DNA from: Pelobacter propionicus DSM 2379
Lineage (GTDB): Bacteria > Desulfobacterota > Desulfuromonadia > Geobacterales > Pseudopelobacteraceae
Reading direction: 5' to 3'
Assembly: GCF_000015045.1 (NCBI RefSeq)
Contig: NC_008609.1
Span: 3,523,501 to 3,587,500 of the forward strand
Length of the DNA: 64,000 bases
Made by a program: the position numbers and the translations under genes. The notes under the pieces are model-generated. The model worked only from the letters and a program-made list of their open reading frames with translations. It searched no databases and was not told the DNA's origin. Shown here piece by piece: positions 45,953 to 54,551 of the stretch; within the stretch, counting starts at the first letter, position 1; every line of letters starts with the position of its first letter.

Positions 45953-46252
45953 GGGCCACATACTAGCCGGTTGTGCGCGGAATGAAAAGCCCGCCGTGGG
46001 TCCAGCGCCGGACCACGCCTCTCTGGGGCGAGCAGGCAGGCGTCTAACGCCTGGGCAACGCCACGACGGTGCTGCCTGTTTTTTCGGCGCGACGCCCAAT
46101 ATCAGTGCAGAGCCGATGCGATTCGATCCATCTTCCCGCCGGTCGTGACAAGGCCGTTGCGCAAAAAAACGAGTTGGCCCTCATTTTGCTTAATCACCCC
46201 CCGGCATGCCCAAAGAAGGGCATATATTCACGAGATACCAACGGGGGTATGT

Positions 46253-47473
46253 ATGGAGACCATGTCGACGATGACGGGCCTGAAAAGCAGCGCCGATGTC
46301 CTGTTTCTGATGCTGGGGGCGGCCATGGTGTTTGCCATGCACGCCGGCTTCGCCTTTCTGGAGGTGGGCACGGTGCGCAAGAAGAACCAGGTCAACGCCT
46401 TTGTCAAGATCCTCACCGACTGGGCGGTTTCGACAGTCGTCTACTTCCTGATCGGCTTCCCCATCTCCTACGGCATATCCTTCCTGAAACCGGCCAGCGA
46501 TCTCATGGGGCCGAACCAGGGCTACGACCTGGTGCACTACTTCTTCCTGCTCTGCTTCGCCGCCTGCATTCCCGCCATCATCTCCGGCGGCATCGCCGAG
46601 CGGGCCAAGTTCTGGCCCCAGGTCATTGCCGGCGCCATCTTCGCCGGCCTCTGCTACCCGCTGTTCGAGTCCTTGATCTGGGGCCAGAACGCCTCGATGC
46701 TGCAAGGGTTCTTCAAGTCCCTGGGGGGAGCGGAATTTCACGATTACGCCGGATCGGTGGTGGTGCACTCCATAGGCGGCTGGATCGCCCTGCCGGCGGT
46801 GTTGATCCTGGCCCCCCGCATGGGGCGCTACGTGCGCGGCAAATCCCACCCCATCCCGGTCAGCAATATCCCCTTCCTGGCCCTGGGCTCCTGGATCCTG
46901 GCGGTGGGGTGGTTCGGCTTCAACGTCATGAGCGCCGGCAACCTGGAAAAGATCTCTGGCCTGGTGGCGGTCAATTCCCTCTTGGCCATGGTGGGGGGCA
47001 TACTGGCCGCCCTGGTGGCAGGCAGGAACGACCCCGGCTTTGTGCACAATGGCGCCCTGGCCGGCCTGATCGCCGTCTGCGCCGGCAGCGACATCATGCA
47101 CCCCCTGGCATCCCTGGTGGTGGGGATGATCGCCTCGCTGATCTTCGTCTACGGTTTCCACCTGGAGCAGGAGGTGCTGAAGATCGATGACGTTCTGGGG
47201 GTCTGGCCGCTGCACGGCGTGATCGGCTCCTGGGGCGGCATTACCGCCGGCATCTTCGGCCAGAAGGCCCTGGGTGGAATGGGGGGGGTCAGCTTCGTCT
47301 CCCAACTGGCAGGCTCCCTGTCGGCCATCCTCTTCGCCCTGGCCAGCGGCTTCATCGTCTACGGCATCCTCAACAAGACGGTGGGCATCAGGTTGAGCGA
47401 AGACGAGGAATTCGCCGGCGCCGACCTCTCCATCCACTCCATCGGCGCCTATCCGGAGGAGCACGTGCGCTGA
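46253..47473 (+). CDS. amt: Ammonium transporter (Amt family)
   Basis: A 406-residue inner-membrane ammonium channel with eleven transmembrane spans. Family motifs are AMHAGFAFLEVGTVRKKN near the N-terminus, DYAGSVVVHSIGGWIALPAV with the first pore histidine, WFGFNVMSAG, and GVWPLHGVIGSWGG with the second pore histidine. The start at 46253 has GGGGG a few bases upstream. The 36 codons before it are not protein-like. No glnK/glnB gene adjoins, although amt is usually paired with it. A strong terminator follows. Confidence 0.94.
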   Translation: METMSTMTGLKSSADVLFLMLGAAMVFAMHAGFAFLEVGTVRKKNQVNAFVKILTDWAVSTVVYFLIGFPISYGISFLKPASDLMGPNQGYDLVHYFFLLCFAACIPAIISGGIAERAKFWPQVIAGAIFAGLCYPLFESLIWGQNASMLQGFFKSLGGAEFHDYAGSVVVHSIGGWIALPAVLILAPRMGRYVRGKSHPIPVSNIPFLALGSWILAVGWFGFNVMSAGNLEKISGLVAVNSLLAMVGGILAALVAGRNDPGFVHNGALAGLIAVCAGSDIMHPLASLVVGMIASLIFVYGFHLEQEVLKIDDVLGVWPLHGVIGSWGGITAGIFGQKALGGMGGVSFVSQLAGSLSAILFALASGFIVYGILNKTVGIRLSEDEEFAGADLSIHSIGAYPEEHVR

Positions 47474-47500
47474 GTATCCGGCATCGGTAGAACCTTTTGC

Positions 47501-47539
47501 AGAGGGGGTGACGCCATGTGATGCGTCACCCCCTCTTTA
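47501..47539 (+). terminator. Strong terminator after amt
   Basis: AGAGGGGGTGACGC/GCGTCACCCCCTCT, a 14-base-pair perfect stem with a short loop, followed by TTTAT. Confidence 0.92.
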
Positions 47540-47723
47540 TTCCGTCCCATCCAGAGCCTGTGCAAGTCTCTCCATGAAATCATTAGAAAATTTGACCACC
47601 ATCCTCATCACGTGTAGATTGTTGAGAAAGTCACGGGGCAGAAAAACATTCAGATATGTTTTTCGAAAAATAGTTTAAAGTCAACTGTGACTCGAATGAG
47701 GCTACTTTTGGCGGAGATTGTTT

Positions 47724-48944
47724 ATGACTGAACAGGAACTTCGGGATAGCCTGGATGAGCATTTTACGCCAGCACGTCCTGCAATTCATAATTACGTTGA
47801 ACGAGATAGGGTTGATACTAATTTTCGGGATGCCTTGCATGAGCCTGGCTTCCAAGTAATGGTTTATGGGCCAACAGGTGTAGGTAAGTCTTCACTGGTC
47901 TGGTCAACGCTCGACAAATTAGGCTTGACCTATTATCGGTTTGGGTTTGATGATGGTATTACTGAAAGCAATCTTTTTCCAAAGATAATGCAAAAGCTTG
48001 GTTTTGAAAAAGTAACAACAGATAAGAAGACTTATGAATCTGGCACATCTGTGTTGACATCTGCTGGAGTTAAGATATGGAACCTAATAACATTTAAAGG
48101 CGCTTTCGGTGCAAATAGTAAAAAAATAGATGAACAAGTTTTTGTGCCATATCACAATGACGCTGATGTTGATGCAGTAGCAGAAGCATTGATGAAACTT
48201 GACTGTGTTTTGTTTCTTGACGATCTTGAAAAGATAAAGAATGATGACATTAAGAAGCTTCTTGCTCACCTAGGCAAAAAAATGTCTGATTTGTCTGGCT
48301 CGTTAAAAACAAATTCAAAAATAATCTATGCTGGAATAAGCCAAGAAGTTTCAAAATTGATTTCGTTGGATCAGTCATTACGTGACAGGCTCGCGGATCA
48401 AATGTTGGAAAAACTACACGATTCAGAAGTAAAACAGATATTTACCAAGGGTTGGTCAGCTGTAGGGTTTGACTATTCAGAAATTGATCTCGATCACATT
48501 GCATCACTTTGCTGCGGATATGCACGTTATGCACACTGGATTGGAAAACAGTCAGTGTTGCATGCCTTTAGGGCAAGTCGACATCGATTGGAAAGCAGTG
48601 ATATAAATGATGCAATTGAATTTATAATTACAAGATACAGAGATGACTATCAGACTAGAATAGATAAAGCAACTGGGCATAAGGGTGGGCATAGAATCAG
48701 GGAAGCTATTTTATATGCTATGGCAGAATGTAACGAAATTGAAGTTAGTTTTGACTATATTGTCAACAACGCATCTAAAATAAGAAATATCGATTTTAAA
48801 AAGACACAGATCAGTGGGCCGCTAGGTGAACTCAAAAAACCTGCCCGAGGAAGTTTGCTAGAAGATGGAAGAATGACAGGATATCACAGGTTCACCGACT
48901 TGATGTTAAAACCATACATAAGGATGTTGAGACTCGGTTACTGA
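47724..48944 (+). CDS. Orphan P-loop (AAA/STAND-like) ATPase, probably acquired
   Basis: A 406-residue protein not recognisable beyond its ATPase core. Walker A is GPTGVGKSS (49-57), Walker B is VLFLDDLE (about 162-169), a sensor-like strand IIYAGISQE lies near 202, and LRDRLADQ near 219 could supply an arginine finger. This layout is like Orc/Cdc6-type or STAND ATPases, with a helical or winged-helix C-terminal region of unknown fold. Base composition is far more AT-rich than any other long gene here, so recent transfer is likely. The start at 47724 has GGAG upstream. It stands alone between the amt terminator and a convergent Nudix gene; single-gene defence or phage-derived functions are possible but unproven. 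Confidence 0.75.
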   Translation: MTEQELRDSLDEHFTPARPAIHNYVERDRVDTNFRDALHEPGFQVMVYGPTGVGKSSLVWSTLDKLGLTYYRFGFDDGITESNLFPKIMQKLGFEKVTTDKKTYESGTSVLTSAGVKIWNLITFKGAFGANSKKIDEQVFVPYHNDADVDAVAEALMKLDCVLFLDDLEKIKNDDIKKLLAHLGKKMSDLSGSLKTNSKIIYAGISQEVSKLISLDQSLRDRLADQMLEKLHDSEVKQIFTKGWSAVGFDYSEIDLDHIASLCCGYARYAHWIGKQSVLHAFRASRHRLESSDINDAIEFIITRYRDDYQTRIDKATGHKGGHRIREAILYAMAECNEIEVSFDYIVNNASKIRNIDFKKTQISGPLGELKKPARGSLLEDGRMTGYHRFTDLMLKPYIRMLRLGY

Positions 48945-49041
48945 CCTTTGCCAGGGAAAGCTGGCGGGACGTTGCTTGCTAATCAATTAGATCGCACTCT
49001 GGGGGCTTCCGTGCCGTCATGATCAAGCCGAAGGCCTGCCA

Positions 49042-49578
49042 TCATGGAAGCCCGACACCGGCCCGCTCCCCCAACAACTTCTCCTTCCGCAACAAATCCG
49101 CCTCCCGATTGAAGTTTGGCGTGGTCTCGCCAGTGGCGATCAGGTCATCGATTTCCGTGATATCAAGGAAACGCACCTCGTCTATCTCCTCTTCCTGAAT
49201 ACGGAACGGGCCATCATGGGTACAGGCGTAGGAGTAGACGTACTCGCGCTCTATCTCCGATTCGAACAGGTAGCGGCCGAGCGGCCGCAGGCGCGCCGGA
49301 TCGATCTCTATCCCGATCTCTTCCAGCACCTCCCGTTGTATGGCGTCCTCCAACAACTCACCGGACTGGATGTGCCCGCCGACGGAGGTGTCCCATTTGC
49401 CGGGCTGGATGTCCTTGGTGAGCTTCCGCTTCTGCAGCAGCAGCTTGCCCCCGGAGTTAAAGACGTGCACGTGCACCACCGGGTGCAGCAGCTTCGAGCC
49501 GTCGTGACAGCGGGCTCGGGTCGCCCTGTCGAGGGCAGTTCCGTTTTCATCAACAATATCAAACCATTCAACTGTCAT
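49042..49578 (-). CDS. Nudix hydrolase
   Basis: A 178-residue Nudix enzyme of the isopentenyl-diphosphate isomerase-like/YfcD group. The Nudix box GHIQSGELLEDAIQREVLEEIGI fits G-x5-E-x7-R-E-U-x-E-E-x-G-U with all acidic residues present (quoted in parts: GHIQSGELLED, then REVLEEIGI). It begins TVEWFDIVDENG, as in that group. The substrate is unknown. The stop lies inside an inverted repeat GGGCTTCC/GGAAGCCC (49003-49053) shared with the convergent ATPase gene. Confidence 0.9.
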   Translation of the reverse strand: MTVEWFDIVDENGTALDRATRARCHDGSKLLHPVVHVHVFNSGGKLLLQKRKLTKDIQPGKWDTSVGGHIQSGELLEDAIQREVLEEIGIEIDPARLRPLGRYLFESEIEREYVYSYACTHDGPFRIQEEEIDEVRFLDITEIDDLIATGETTPNFNREADLLRKEKLLGERAGVGLP

Positions 49579-49693
49579 CGTGACATTCCTCTTTCCCAGG
49601 AGAACTGCGCAGCCAGGTCAGCCTTTCTGCTATTATTGGGACCCCGCATGTGAGGTGGTCGCGGTTCCTATGGCACTGATTGCTGGATACACA

Positions 49694-49727
49694 AAGGAGC
49701 GGCATCAACACTGACACCGCTCCTTGA
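49694..49727 (-). terminator. Hairpin after the receiver-like gene
   Basis: AAGGAGCGG/CCGCTCCTT, 9 base pairs, about 25 bases past the stop of the minus-strand gene at 49751. The T-run is weak on the minus strand. Confidence 0.5.
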
Positions 49728-49750
49728 TTTGTCCGCCGTATTTCGCCTTC

Positions 49751-51130
49751 CTACTGCCAGGTTACCACAAAGGCGCGCAAGCCGCCCCCCTGGGCATCGC
49801 GGTAGAAAACCGCGTTGAGATTGGCTGCCAACCGCCCCCGCTGGATCTGGTAGCCGTCCCTCTTCTCCGAGGAGTCCTGGACAAAGGGGGAGTTCCCTGC
49901 CAACTGAGCCAGCGCCGATTTCATGAAGCCTTCCGGGATGCCCCGGCCACCCTTGTCGATGACCTGAATGGCCTTGATGGCCGTACCCTCGCGAAACACC
50001 TTGAACTCGGTCACCAGCCCCATGTACCGCTCCCAACCGGGATTGGCGGCGCCATACTTCTTGTCCAGGCCGTCACGGGGAACAAAGGAGGGGAGAGTGG
50101 TGAGCCGCGGCGCAACGAAAGGAGGAGGAGCCTGCCCCTTGGCCTGGTCGATGGAGGAAACATGCGCCCGGGCAGCAGCGGACGCGTCAGCCCCGGCCAT
50201 GGGCTGTTTCGTCGCTGGGGCAGGGGCCTTCGCCGCTTCGCCGGGCAGGGCCGGGGCGAGGGGAGCCACATCGACGACCTTTGGCTGCGAGCCGCGATGC
50301 TGCAGCAGGGTGACTGCCAGCACCACGACCACCAGCGGAACGAACCAGAGCAGGAAGCGGGCATACCTGGGACGGGGGGGGCGCGTTTCGATGCCGATGG
50401 CATCATCCTGCCGGCTGTCCCGGAGAGATGGCTGCTCCGCCGGCAATTCCCTGGGCAGCTCCGTGGGGCGGGCATCGCTGACAGCGTTCTCCAGGGAACT
50501 GGTGAACTCGGAATACACCGACAGGCGGGGCCTGGCCGCATACGCGCTCCCCTGTTCCACAGGGGGCGGTTCAGCCGGTTCGGCCGCGGCAGCCGAAAGT
50601 GACTCTGCGTACTGGGGAGAGAAGGCGGAGGGCGAAATCTGGAAATCCACGCGGTCCACTGCGAGCGGTTCCTGGAGCGCAGGTTCTTTGGGAGCTTGGG
50701 GAACGGCATCGGCCACGGGGGCGGCATCGGCCGGCTCGGCAACCGCTGCGGCGCGCTTTTTACCCTTGACGGCCAGGGTGGCGATCGCATCATGGACCGC
50801 ATTCAGCAGCTGGAAATCGTCCTGCGACGTATCCAAACTACTGTGATAGAGTTTGAGGACAGCGTCGTTGACCTGATCGGGTGGCGCAAGCAACACGAAT
50901 CGGGTGCGCCGCCTGCCGAGCCGCTTCTTCAAGTGCATCAGCAGGATATCCGCCGAAAGGCCGGAAACATGGGTCTGCACGAACACCATGGCCGGCTTGT
51001 CGGCGGCGATCTCCTCGCCCCCCTGCTCAAGGCTGCTGGCCACGCGCAGGCGCAGGTTCGGGTCGTCGGCCAGCCGCATGAACAACTGTCTCAGGCGTGG
51101 TATGTCGGTTATCAAAAGCAGGTCAACCAC
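49751..51130 (-). CDS. Receiver-like, single-span membrane protein of unknown function
   Basis: A 459-residue protein. The N-terminal 120 residues resemble a response-regulator receiver fold (VVDLLLITDIPRLRQLF; FVLLAPPDQVNDAVL). A long Ala/Pro-rich linker follows (about 125-260), then one transmembrane helix (FLLWFVPLVVVVLAVTLL, near 265), a second Pro/Ala-rich segment, and a folded extracytoplasmic C-terminal domain of about 120 residues. I chose the GTG at 51130 because AAGGAG lies 8 bases upstream; there is no ATG nearby. It is divergent from glcD. The architecture suggests a signalling or envelope-spanning role, not a classical regulator. Confidence 0.65.
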   Translation of the reverse strand: MVDLLLITDIPRLRQLFMRLADDPNLRLRVASSLEQGGEEIAADKPAMVFVQTHVSGLSADILLMHLKKRLGRRRTRFVLLAPPDQVNDAVLKLYHSSLDTSQDDFQLLNAVHDAIATLAVKGKKRAAAVAEPADAAPVADAVPQAPKEPALQEPLAVDRVDFQISPSAFSPQYAESLSAAAAEPAEPPPVEQGSAYAARPRLSVYSEFTSSLENAVSDARPTELPRELPAEQPSLRDSRQDDAIGIETRPPRPRYARFLLWFVPLVVVVLAVTLLQHRGSQPKVVDVAPLAPALPGEAAKAPAPATKQPMAGADASAAARAHVSSIDQAKGQAPPPFVAPRLTTLPSFVPRDGLDKKYGAANPGWERYMGLVTEFKVFREGTAIKAIQVIDKGGRGIPEGFMKSALAQLAGNSPFVQDSSEKRDGYQIQRGRLAANLNAVFYRDAQGGGLRAFVVTWQ

Positions 51131-51285
51131 GACACATTCTCCTTGCAAAAAGGGGTATTGTACGGCATGCACCACCCGTTATCAACCGCTTTGTTGGCCA
51201 GTTAGCCCAAAACGGCCTTGCGCGTGGCAGCCACTATCATGTATCGTAGCAGGTCCGAATGCAATCGTCACAGGAGAGAGAGAGT

Positions 51286-52665
51286 ATGTTGAAACAGGAA
51301 GTACTCCAAGAGCTTGCCACCATTGTGGGCAGGGACAACATCGCCACCGAGCGCCAGGACCTGCTCTGCTACTCCTATGACGCAACCCAGATGGAGTTCC
51401 TCCCGGACGCGGTCGTCCATCCCGCCAACACCGAAGAGGTGGCCGCAATCATGCGCCTGGCCAACAGCGCCGGCTTTCCGGTCTTTCCACGGGGCGCGGG
51501 GAGCGGATTCAGCGGCGGCGCCCTGCCCAAGACCGGAGGCATCGTGCTGGTCACCACCCGCATGAACCGCATCCTGCGCATCGACACCGAAAACCTGATC
51601 GCCGAGGTGGAGCCGGGCGTGGTCACGGAGCAGTTCCAGCAGGAGGTGGAGAAGCTGGGGCTCTTCTACCCGCCTGATCCGGCCTCGCTGAAGTTTTCCA
51701 CCCTGGGGGGGAACGTGGCCGAGAACGCCGGCGGCCCCCGTGCGGTGAAGTACGGCTGCACCAAGGATTTCGTCATGGGACTGGAGGTGGTGCTCCCCAC
51801 CGGCGCCATCATCCGCACCGGCGGCGAGACCTACAAGGGGGTGGTGGGGTACGACATGACCAAGCTGCTCTGCGGCAGCGAGGGGACCCTGGGCATCATC
51901 ACCAAGATCGTCTTCAAACTGCTCCCCTACCCGGACGCCAAGAAAACCATGCTGACCATCTTCGACTCCATCGACGGGGCAGCCAAGGCGGTTTCGTCCA
52001 TCATCGGCGGGAAGATCATCCCCACCACCCTGGAGTTCATGGATTACGCCACCCTGCAGTGCGTGGACCGACGCTTCAACCTGGGCATACCGTCGGAAGG
52101 GAGGGCGGTGCTGCTGATCGAGGTGGACGGCGACCGGGACCTGATCGAGAAGCAGGCCAGCCAGATCCACGACATCATCAGGCCCCTGGGACTGGTGCAG
52201 TTCCGGGCGGCGAAGGACAAGGCCGAATCGGAGCAGCTCTGGCAGGTCCGGCGGCTGGTCTCACCGTCGCTTCGGGACGTGAACCCGGACAAGTTCAACG
52301 AGGACATCGTGGTGCCGCGCAGCAGGGTGCCAGACGTTATCCGCCGCATCGAGGCGATCAGACAGCGCCACGACATCCCCATCGTCAACTTCGGCCATGC
52401 CGGTGACGGCAACATCCACGTCAACATCATGGTGGACAAGAAGATTGCCGGCATGGAGGAGAAGGCCCACCAGGCGATTCGCGAGGTATTCCAGGCCGCC
52501 CTGGAGCTGGGCGGCACCATGTCGGGCGAGCACGGCGTCGGCCTCTCCAAGGCGCCTTTCATCGAACTGGAACTGACCCCGGACCAGATCGCGGCCATGA
52601 AGGCGATCAAGCAGGCCCTGGACCCCAACAACATCCTCAACCCCGGCAAGATGTTTCCCTGGTAA
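51286..52665 (+). CDS. glcD: FAD-linked 2-hydroxy acid dehydrogenase (GlcD-like)
   Basis: A 459-residue flavoprotein of the glycolate oxidase/D-lactate dehydrogenase family. It has the PCMH-type FAD domain (PRGAGSGFSGGALP near 75-88; GGNVAENAGGPRAVKYG near 140-156) and a C-terminal catalytic cap with FGHAGDGNIHVNI (near 377-389) and SGEHGVGLSK. AGGAGAGA precedes the ATG. No glcE or iron-sulfur glcF subunit is adjacent. D-lactate or glycolate are the likely substrates; sequence alone does not decide. Confidence 0.9.
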   Translation: MLKQEVLQELATIVGRDNIATERQDLLCYSYDATQMEFLPDAVVHPANTEEVAAIMRLANSAGFPVFPRGAGSGFSGGALPKTGGIVLVTTRMNRILRIDTENLIAEVEPGVVTEQFQQEVEKLGLFYPPDPASLKFSTLGGNVAENAGGPRAVKYGCTKDFVMGLEVVLPTGAIIRTGGETYKGVVGYDMTKLLCGSEGTLGIITKIVFKLLPYPDAKKTMLTIFDSIDGAAKAVSSIIGGKIIPTTLEFMDYATLQCVDRRFNLGIPSEGRAVLLIEVDGDRDLIEKQASQIHDIIRPLGLVQFRAAKDKAESEQLWQVRRLVSPSLRDVNPDKFNEDIVVPRSRVPDVIRRIEAIRQRHDIPIVNFGHAGDGNIHVNIMVDKKIAGMEEKAHQAIREVFQAALELGGTMSGEHGVGLSKAPFIELELTPDQIAAMKAIKQALDPNNILNPGKMFPW

Positions 52666-52699
52666 TTCCGAACAGGGCGCGTTCCCACGGAGGCCCGCC

Positions 52700-52909
52700 A
52701 TGGATACCAACAAACAGCATCAGGAAGCCTCGCTGATCGGCATGTTGCTCTCCCTGGAAGTTCTGCTGACGCTGATGGGGGTGGCATCGCTCTTCTACGG
52801 CATCATCAACGCAGTACCGCTGAACATCTTCCTCGGGCTCCTGATCATCCCCGGGGTGCTGCTGGCGGTCAGGGTGCGCCGTGCTCGCCGCCGCAAGCAA
52901 CAAACATGA
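52700..52909 (+). CDS. Small two-helix membrane protein
   Basis: A 69-residue hypothetical protein with two hydrophobic spans (about residues 12-33 and 38-57) and a basic C-terminus RVRRARRRKQQT, which favours a cytosolic tail. GGAGG lies about 10 bases before the ATG. It starts 34 bases after glcD and may be in its operon. I do not recognise the family. Confidence 0.6.
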   Translation: MDTNKQHQEASLIGMLLSLEVLLTLMGVASLFYGIINAVPLNIFLGLLIIPGVLLAVRVRRARRRKQQT

Positions 52910-53065
52910 AAAGCAGTCGTCTCGCACAGAGACACGAACGGCACAAGGAAAACGTTCAGCCCACAAGCTGACACCCTCCCTAACAGGCTCTATCTTCGCC
53001 GTGCCTTCGTGCGAGAACAGCCGTTTCCGATCCACTCACTTCAGCCAACACAGGATACCCAACCC

Positions 53066-53650
53066 ATGCCCCACGCAACCGCACCCATCGTACTTGCCTC
53101 AGCTTCGCCCCGCCGCTCGGAACTCATGGCCCTGGCAGGCATCACCTGTGACGTCGTCCCGGCGGACATCTGCGAAGATCCGCTCCCCGGCGAGCAGCCG
53201 GACGAGCATGTCATGCGCCTCTCCCGGGAAAAAGCCCTGGCCGCCTCGGCCCTGACCGCCGGCCGCTTCTTCGTGGGCGCCGATACGGTGGTGGTGCTGG
53301 AGGAGCGGATCATGGGCAAACCGGTGGACGAGGAGCAGGCCCGGGAGATGCTGGAATCCCTCTCCGGCCGTACCCATCGGGTGATCACCGGCATCACGGT
53401 TTTCGACCGCGACACCGAAACCTGCCAGACCAAAAGCGTCACTACCCAGGTGATCTTCAAAGAGCTCAGCAAACGGGAGATCCGCGACTACATCGCCACC
53501 GGCTGCCCCATGGACAAGGCCGGCGCCTATGCCATCCAGGGGGGGGCGGTGCACTTCATCCGCTCCATCAACGGCTCTTACACCAACGTGATCGGCCTGC
53601 CCATGACCGAACTGTACGAACTCCTGCAGAGCGCCCGTGCGCTGCTCTGA
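53066..53650 (+). CDS. maf: Maf-family nucleoside triphosphate pyrophosphatase
   Basis: A 194-residue Maf/Ham1-fold enzyme that hydrolyses noncanonical or modified nucleotides (dTTP/UTP class) and has been linked to septum formation. It has the N-terminal loop LASASPRRSELM, VGADTVVVLEERIMGKP, and the C-terminal DKAGAYAIQG. All key Arg, Glu, Asp and Lys positions of the family are visible. The frame is open further upstream, but the product matches only from this ATG. Confidence 0.94.
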   Translation: MPHATAPIVLASASPRRSELMALAGITCDVVPADICEDPLPGEQPDEHVMRLSREKALAASALTAGRFFVGADTVVVLEERIMGKPVDEEQAREMLESLSGRTHRVITGITVFDRDTETCQTKSVTTQVIFKELSKREIRDYIATGCPMDKAGAYAIQGGAVHFIRSINGSYTNVIGLPMTELYELLQSARALL

Positions 53651-53734
53651 CAGGGGATCAATGCTTACCCTAAGTCCGTTGGCGCCTTCCGGACGGCAGG
53701 TATTCAGAGCAAAATGAGTCGAATGGAGTTTGTT

Positions 53735-54421
53735 ATGTCCATAGCCGAACGACTGGCAGAGGTGAGGGAGGAGATCCGGACCGCGGCGCTGGCCGCCGGC
53801 CGCGATCCGGAAGGGGTACGGCTGGTGGCGGTGTCCAAGACCCGTCCCGCGGCCGATGTTATCGATGCTTTCCGGGCCGGGCAGATCATCTTCGGCGAGA
53901 ACTACGTCCAGGAGTTGCGGGCCAAGGCGCCTGAGGTGAAGAAGTCGGTGGAGTGGCATTTCATCGGCCATTTGCAGAGCAACAAGGTCAGGCAGATCGC
54001 CGGCCTGGTGAGCATGATCCACTCCGTCGACCGCCTCTCCCTGGCCGAGGAGATCAGCCGCCAATGGGGTCGTCTCTCCCTGAGCTGCGACATACTGGTG
54101 CAGGTCAACATCAGCGGCGAGATCACCAAGTCGGGCACGACAGCCGAAAACGCCCTGCAGCTGGTGCGCGACATCGCGGTGCTGCCCAACCTGCGCATCA
54201 GGGGACTGATGACCATGCCCCCCTTCTTCGACGATCCCGAGGCCGCACGCCCCTTCTTCGCCGGCCTGCGCCAACTGGCCGAACTGATCGACAGCGAGGA
54301 TATCCCGGGGGTGGAGATGAAAGAACTCTCCATGGGCATGTCGGGAGACTTCGAGGCCGCCATCGGTGAGGGCGCCACCCTGGTGCGGGTCGGAACCGCC
54401 ATCTTCGGCGAGCGTCGGTAG
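53735..54421 (+). CDS. YggS-family pyridoxal phosphate homeostasis protein
   Basis: A 228-residue PLP-binding protein of the YggS/PROSC family (fold-type III), involved in PLP and amino acid balance. The PLP lysine is in LVAVSKTRPA (about residue 38). Other marks are FGENYVQEL, WHFIGHLQSNKV and the C-terminal ELSMGMSGDFEAAI with GATLVRVGTAIFG. I chose ATG 53735 for its GGAG at good spacing; an in-frame ATG 7 codons earlier lacks one. No partner proC or sepF gene is seen nearby. Confidence 0.93.
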   Translation: MSIAERLAEVREEIRTAALAAGRDPEGVRLVAVSKTRPAADVIDAFRAGQIIFGENYVQELRAKAPEVKKSVEWHFIGHLQSNKVRQIAGLVSMIHSVDRLSLAEEISRQWGRLSLSCDILVQVNISGEITKSGTTAENALQLVRDIAVLPNLRIRGLMTMPPFFDDPEAARPFFAGLRQLAELIDSEDIPGVEMKELSMGMSGDFEAAIGEGATLVRVGTAIFGERR

Positions 54422-54551
54422 TACAGAGGCGCAGCATTCAAAAAAACGGCAGGCGGGCGGTTACCAGACAGCAACGGACCAGCTTCCGAAGCGAATAACC
54501 GGACAGCCTTGCCAGCCGCGTCCTGCCTGAATCCCTTCCCGATCGGAACTC

